IMG/VR virus record: IMGVR_UViG_3300037119_009677
Location: 1 to 38,722 of that record
Direction: 5' to 3' (one strand)
Source of the DNA: a virus
DNA length: 38,722 nucleotides
The notes below the pieces were generated by a model. It was given only the letters and a program-made list of their open reading frames with translations. It did not search any database and was not told the origin of the DNA. Each line of letters opens with the position of its first letter. Position 1 is the first letter of the stretch. A program made the position numbers and the translations under genes. Shown here one piece after another: positions 37,219 to 38,722 of this stretch.

Positions 37219-37334
37219 CACCGAAGACGATATGGAACTTCTGCGTACTGGGCTCGATGGTCGGCTTCGTGCTGACCGGGCACGGGGTCGCGGCGTTCCT
37301 GTTCGCATTTTTGTTTGCTGGCAAAGGAGACTGA
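37215..37334 (+). CDS. Very small membrane peptide
   Basis: A 39-residue product that is hydrophobic from residue 6 to 35 (IWNFCVLGSMVGFVLTGHGVAAFLFAFLFAG), probably one long or two short membrane helices. GTG 37215 has GAGAGGAGG upstream and overlaps the previous stop (GTGA). The size suggests an inner-membrane effector or a small toxic peptide. No family is recognised. Confidence 0.5.
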   Translation: MTPKTIWNFCVLGSMVGFVLTGHGVAAFLFAFLFAGKGD

Positions 37335-37335
37335 C

Positions 37336-37527
37336 ATGAACGTGGAGCAGCCGGACGGGACGGTCAAGACGCTGGAGGGCAACGAGGCCATAGAGGCATT
37401 CAAGAAGCACCCGGGGCCGTGCACTCTGAACGTGGGGCCTAGCCTCAGGAAGAAGTTCGTGCAGCGGCACCGCGGCGAGGGCATCGCGGCCATGATCGAG
37501 AGGCTGCAGGGCAGGCGCTGGATATGA
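37336..37527 (+). CDS. Small hypothetical protein
   Basis: A 63-residue protein (VEQPDGTVKTLEGNEAIEAFKKHPGPCTLNVGPSLRKKFVQRHRGEGIAAMIERLQGRRW). It has a basic helical C-terminus. AAAGGAG precedes ATG 37336, and the stop overlaps the next start (ATGA). Function unknown. Confidence 0.58.
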   Translation: MNVEQPDGTVKTLEGNEAIEAFKKHPGPCTLNVGPSLRKKFVQRHRGEGIAAMIERLQGRRWI

Positions 37528-37712
37528 AGGGGCGGTTCTGGGTGCAGAAGCACGAGGTCGCCTACCTCAGGAGTCACGTGAAGATGAGGGGCAAGGGCGC
37601 GCTGGGCTGCGGAGGGCTGGGCGTCTATTTCTGGAACGACGTCTCGGATATGCAGAAGTCCAAAGACTTCGTATACCTGGAGGTCACCCTCAAGAGGGCG
37701 AAGCGGCCATGA
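37524..37712 (+). CDS. Small hypothetical protein
   Basis: A 62-residue basic, beta-patterned protein (RFWVQKHEVAYLRSHVKMRGKGALGCGGLGVYFWNDVSDMQKSKDFVYLEVTLKRAK). The FVYLEVTLKRAK end looks like an edge strand. It is coupled to both neighbours through ATGA overlaps. Function unknown. Confidence 0.55.
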   Translation: MKGRFWVQKHEVAYLRSHVKMRGKGALGCGGLGVYFWNDVSDMQKSKDFVYLEVTLKRAKRP

Positions 37713-37891
37713 AGGCCAAGTCCCACGCAAAGGGCGCGGGCCGGCGCAGGGCCGGCGAACCGTACCACGGCGGGGCCAAGGTCGGGCGCGGCGCGTGGTG
37801 CGTGAAGGGCAGGCACGGCCGGTGCACAGTGATGGACTGCAAATGCCTCTGCCACGACTCGCCGGACAACTGCTTCATCGTAGGCGCATGA
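37709..37891 (+). CDS. Small cysteine/histidine-rich basic protein
   Basis: A 60-residue protein. The first half is Lys/Arg/Gly-rich; the second has cysteines packed as WC, RC, DCKCLCHDS and NC. The C-x-C-x-CH spacing suggests metal binding. ATGA overlaps occur on both sides. Function unknown; it is one of several cysteine-paired mini-proteins in this block. Confidence 0.52.
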   Translation: MKAKSHAKGAGRRRAGEPYHGGAKVGRGAWCVKGRHGRCTVMDCKCLCHDSPDNCFIVGA

Positions 37892-38487
37892 GCCGGGGCT
37901 GCGGAATCAATCAGGAGGGCCAACACTCGTTCCAGTGCTGGGGCGCGTGGCGCAAGCTGGCCGACTACCGGTTCCAGGTGGGCCACCGGCTGCACGAGGC
38001 CGAGCACGGGGAGGCCTTCAGGAAGAGGATGCTGGAGCTGGAGGGCGCGCACAGGGAGGCCAAGCTGCACTGCGGCGTGTGCTCCCCCGTCGGCCCCGGA
38101 AATACGACGTCTAAACCGCACGGGACTGTCGTAGAATGTACACGCGACAAATTTAAGCGCGATCCGCCTGGCCACGCCAAACACAGAGTGATGACTGCCG
38201 AGGGACGGAGATCGCGCCGATCCGGAAGACGCAAGGGAGATAAGAGAATGGGGACCGCGGTGGCTGAGAAGGTGTCGATGGCGCAGGCGTTCCGCGACAT
38301 CGCGACGGAGGCGGTGAAGGGCGGCGGGATCCGGCTGAAGAAGGTCCTGCCGGCGGACGAGGCGATCATCGCGCACGTCACGAAGGCGTCGGGCAAGAAG
38401 ACGTTCGACGCGAAGATGCTGGCGTGGTACAAGAGCCAGGTCAAGGCGAACCGGCTGGCCAAGAAGGGCAAGGCCTCCGACAACTAG
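37888..38487 (+). CDS. Hypothetical protein; probably two units joined by an open noncoding stretch
   Basis: A 199-codon frame. Residues 1-70 read as a genuine small protein: CGINQEGQHSFQCWGAWRKLADYRFQVGHRLHEAEHGEAFRKRMLELEGAHREAKLHCGVC, with cysteine pairs. Codons of 38100-38247 lose the strong GC bias at third positions and encode a Lys/Arg/Ser-rich tract that looks noncoding. From ATG 38248 a second plausible protein begins. The frame contains no stop between them, so either it is one protein with a disordered linker, or the upstream gene has lost its stop and runs through a promoter region. ATG 37888 overlaps the previous stop (ATGA). Confidence 0.5.
   Translation: MSRGCGINQEGQHSFQCWGAWRKLADYRFQVGHRLHEAEHGEAFRKRMLELEGAHREAKLHCGVCSPVGPGNTTSKPHGTVVECTRDKFKRDPPGHAKHRVMTAEGRRSRRSGRRKGDKRMGTAVAEKVSMAQAFRDIATEAVKGGGIRLKKVLPADEAIIAHVTKASGKKTFDAKMLAWYKSQVKANRLAKKGKASDN
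38110..38142 (+). promoter_or_regulatory. Possible promoter for the last small gene
   Basis: TAGAAT at 38132-38137 is a five-of-six -10 match, flanked by TGTCG (38127-38131) and CGACA (38145-38149). It runs into TGTACA (38137-38142), the element present at other candidate promoters. The -35 is not convincing. It lies in a stretch without coding bias, 110 bases before ATG 38248. Confidence 0.3.
38248..38487 (+). CDS. Small basic helical protein (internal start alternative)
   Basis: A 79-residue unit with its own AAGGGAG ribosome binding site before ATG 38248. MAQAFRDIATEAVKGGGIRLKKVLPADEAIIAHVTKASGKKTFDAKMLAWYKSQVKANRL has the helical layout and WYKSQ-type end similar to the gene at 34819. 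Nucleic acid binding is likely from charge. It is in the same frame as the longer 37888 reading, of which it would be the C-terminus if that is a single protein. It is the last gene before the junction and leads into the nuclease operon. Confidence 0.5.
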   Translation: MGTAVAEKVSMAQAFRDIATEAVKGGGIRLKKVLPADEAIIAHVTKASGKKTFDAKMLAWYKSQVKANRLAKKGKASDN

Positions 38488-38637
38488 GGTCCCAGTGCCG
38501 TATGAGGTAGCCTCGCTACCTATCAAAATGACGGCGGGACTATACGGACGCGTGCCGGTGAGAGGGTATAGAGCGTAGCCCCCAAGCCCGGAAAGTGGGT
38601 GGAATGACCCGCCACGCCAAATTTAAGGAGACGCGAG
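38488..38637. other. Intergenic leader before the recombination operon
   Basis: About 150 bases without a gene. It contains a perfect 7-bp hairpin, AGGTAGC-CTC-GCTACCT (38505-38521), not followed by a T-run, and a weaker inverted repeat GTGGGT/ACCC(gc)CAC near 38595-38615. The sequence CCAAATTTAAGGAG ahead of the first gene shares CAAATTTAAG and GCCACGCCAAA elements with 38147-38190, in a different order. No promoter is convincing. It may be a transcript leader or attenuator. Confidence 0.35.
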
Positions 38638-38719
38638 ATGAGTTGGATCTGTCTGTCGTGCGCGCGGTCGGGCGGCCGGGTGGCGTTCTGCACCGACTGC
38701 GAGAGGTCGCAGGTGCTGA
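38594..38719. repeat. Direct terminal repeat, right copy
   Basis: Identical to bases 1-126. The last three bases of the window (TTT) differ from the continuation at 127-129 and are probably an assembly-end artefact. Trimming this copy gives a circular unit of 38,593 bp. Confidence 0.95.
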
Positions 38720-38722
38720 TTT
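38638..38722 (+). CDS. Truncated second copy of the zinc-ribbon gene
   Basis: The first 27 codons of the gene at 45-245, repeated because of the terminal redundancy and cut by the end of the window. It includes both cysteine pairs. It is not a separate gene if the ends are joined. Confidence 0.9.
   Translation, partial: MSWICLSCARSGGRVAFCTDCERSQVLI

Noticed and set aside
1-38722. Lysogeny module (integrase, excisionase, CI/Cro) or retroelement
   Set aside because: No integrase catalytic pattern, resolvase, reverse transcriptase or clear helix-turn-helix repressor was found in any supported gene.

Overview
The window is a tailed-phage genome from a GC-rich metagenomic or isolate assembly, and it is probably complete. 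The first 126 bases recur exactly at 38594-38719, so the unit is about 38,593 bp, either circularly permuted or closed head to tail by the assembler. A terminase, portal, scaffold and HK97-type capsid set is present. There is no tape measure, tail tube, sheath or baseplate, but there are adaptor-like and nozzle-like proteins and three alanine/glutamine-rich ejection-like proteins. This points to a short-tailed (podovirus-type) particle. A lipobox lipoprotein, a spanin-like membrane protein and an M15 endolysin suggest a diderm host. The GSALTG(L/I) repeats and VGIG(T)SSP motifs of the fibre-like protein recall proteins I associate with Elusimicrobiota and Omnitrophota; this is only a weak host hint. 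I see no integrase, no recognisable CI-type repressor, no tRNA and no CRISPR.

Layout: on the closed circle there are two transcription blocks that diverge from one control region at 34473-34601. The rightward block runs from 34602 through the junction to 10904. Its first part (34.6-38.5 kb) holds about fifteen very small genes, many with paired cysteines. Its second part (0-10.9 kb) is replication, recombination and nucleotide metabolism: an ERCC4 nuclease, a RecB/Cas4-like PD-(D/E)XK nuclease, a Sak4-like RecA-fold ATPase, a DUF669-like ssDNA-binding candidate, a primase-helicase, a MazG-like pyrophosphohydrolase, ThyX, dCMP deaminase, a Vsr-like nuclease and a family A DNA polymerase. The leftward block runs from 34472 down to 10901: a B12-binding radical SAM enzyme, small and large terminase, an exported fibre-like protein, portal, scaffold, major capsid protein, a glycosyltransferase/methyltransferase cassette, exported beta-rich proteins and a lipoprotein, adaptor, nozzle, ejection-like proteins, and the lysis cassette. 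The two blocks meet tail to tail at a shared CTAG that supplies the stop codon of both genes.

How it fits together: the early block makes dTMP (dCMP deaminase then ThyX), primes, unwinds and copies DNA, and processes recombination intermediates. The late block builds and lyses. Superimposed on this is an unusual cell-surface layer: a cobalamin-type radical SAM enzyme, three glycosyltransferases (one fused to a methyltransferase), three proteins with Sec signal peptides that look like fibre or decoration domains, and a cysteine-rich lipoprotein with an HExxH motif. I consider this possible exported/surface-modifying programme, together with the palindrome-rich divergent promoter region and a repeated promoter-ribosome-binding-site cassette, the most novel content. 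Genes are packed with ATGA, GTGA and TTGA overlaps. Several genes of 39-60 codons were recognised by reading the gaps directly.
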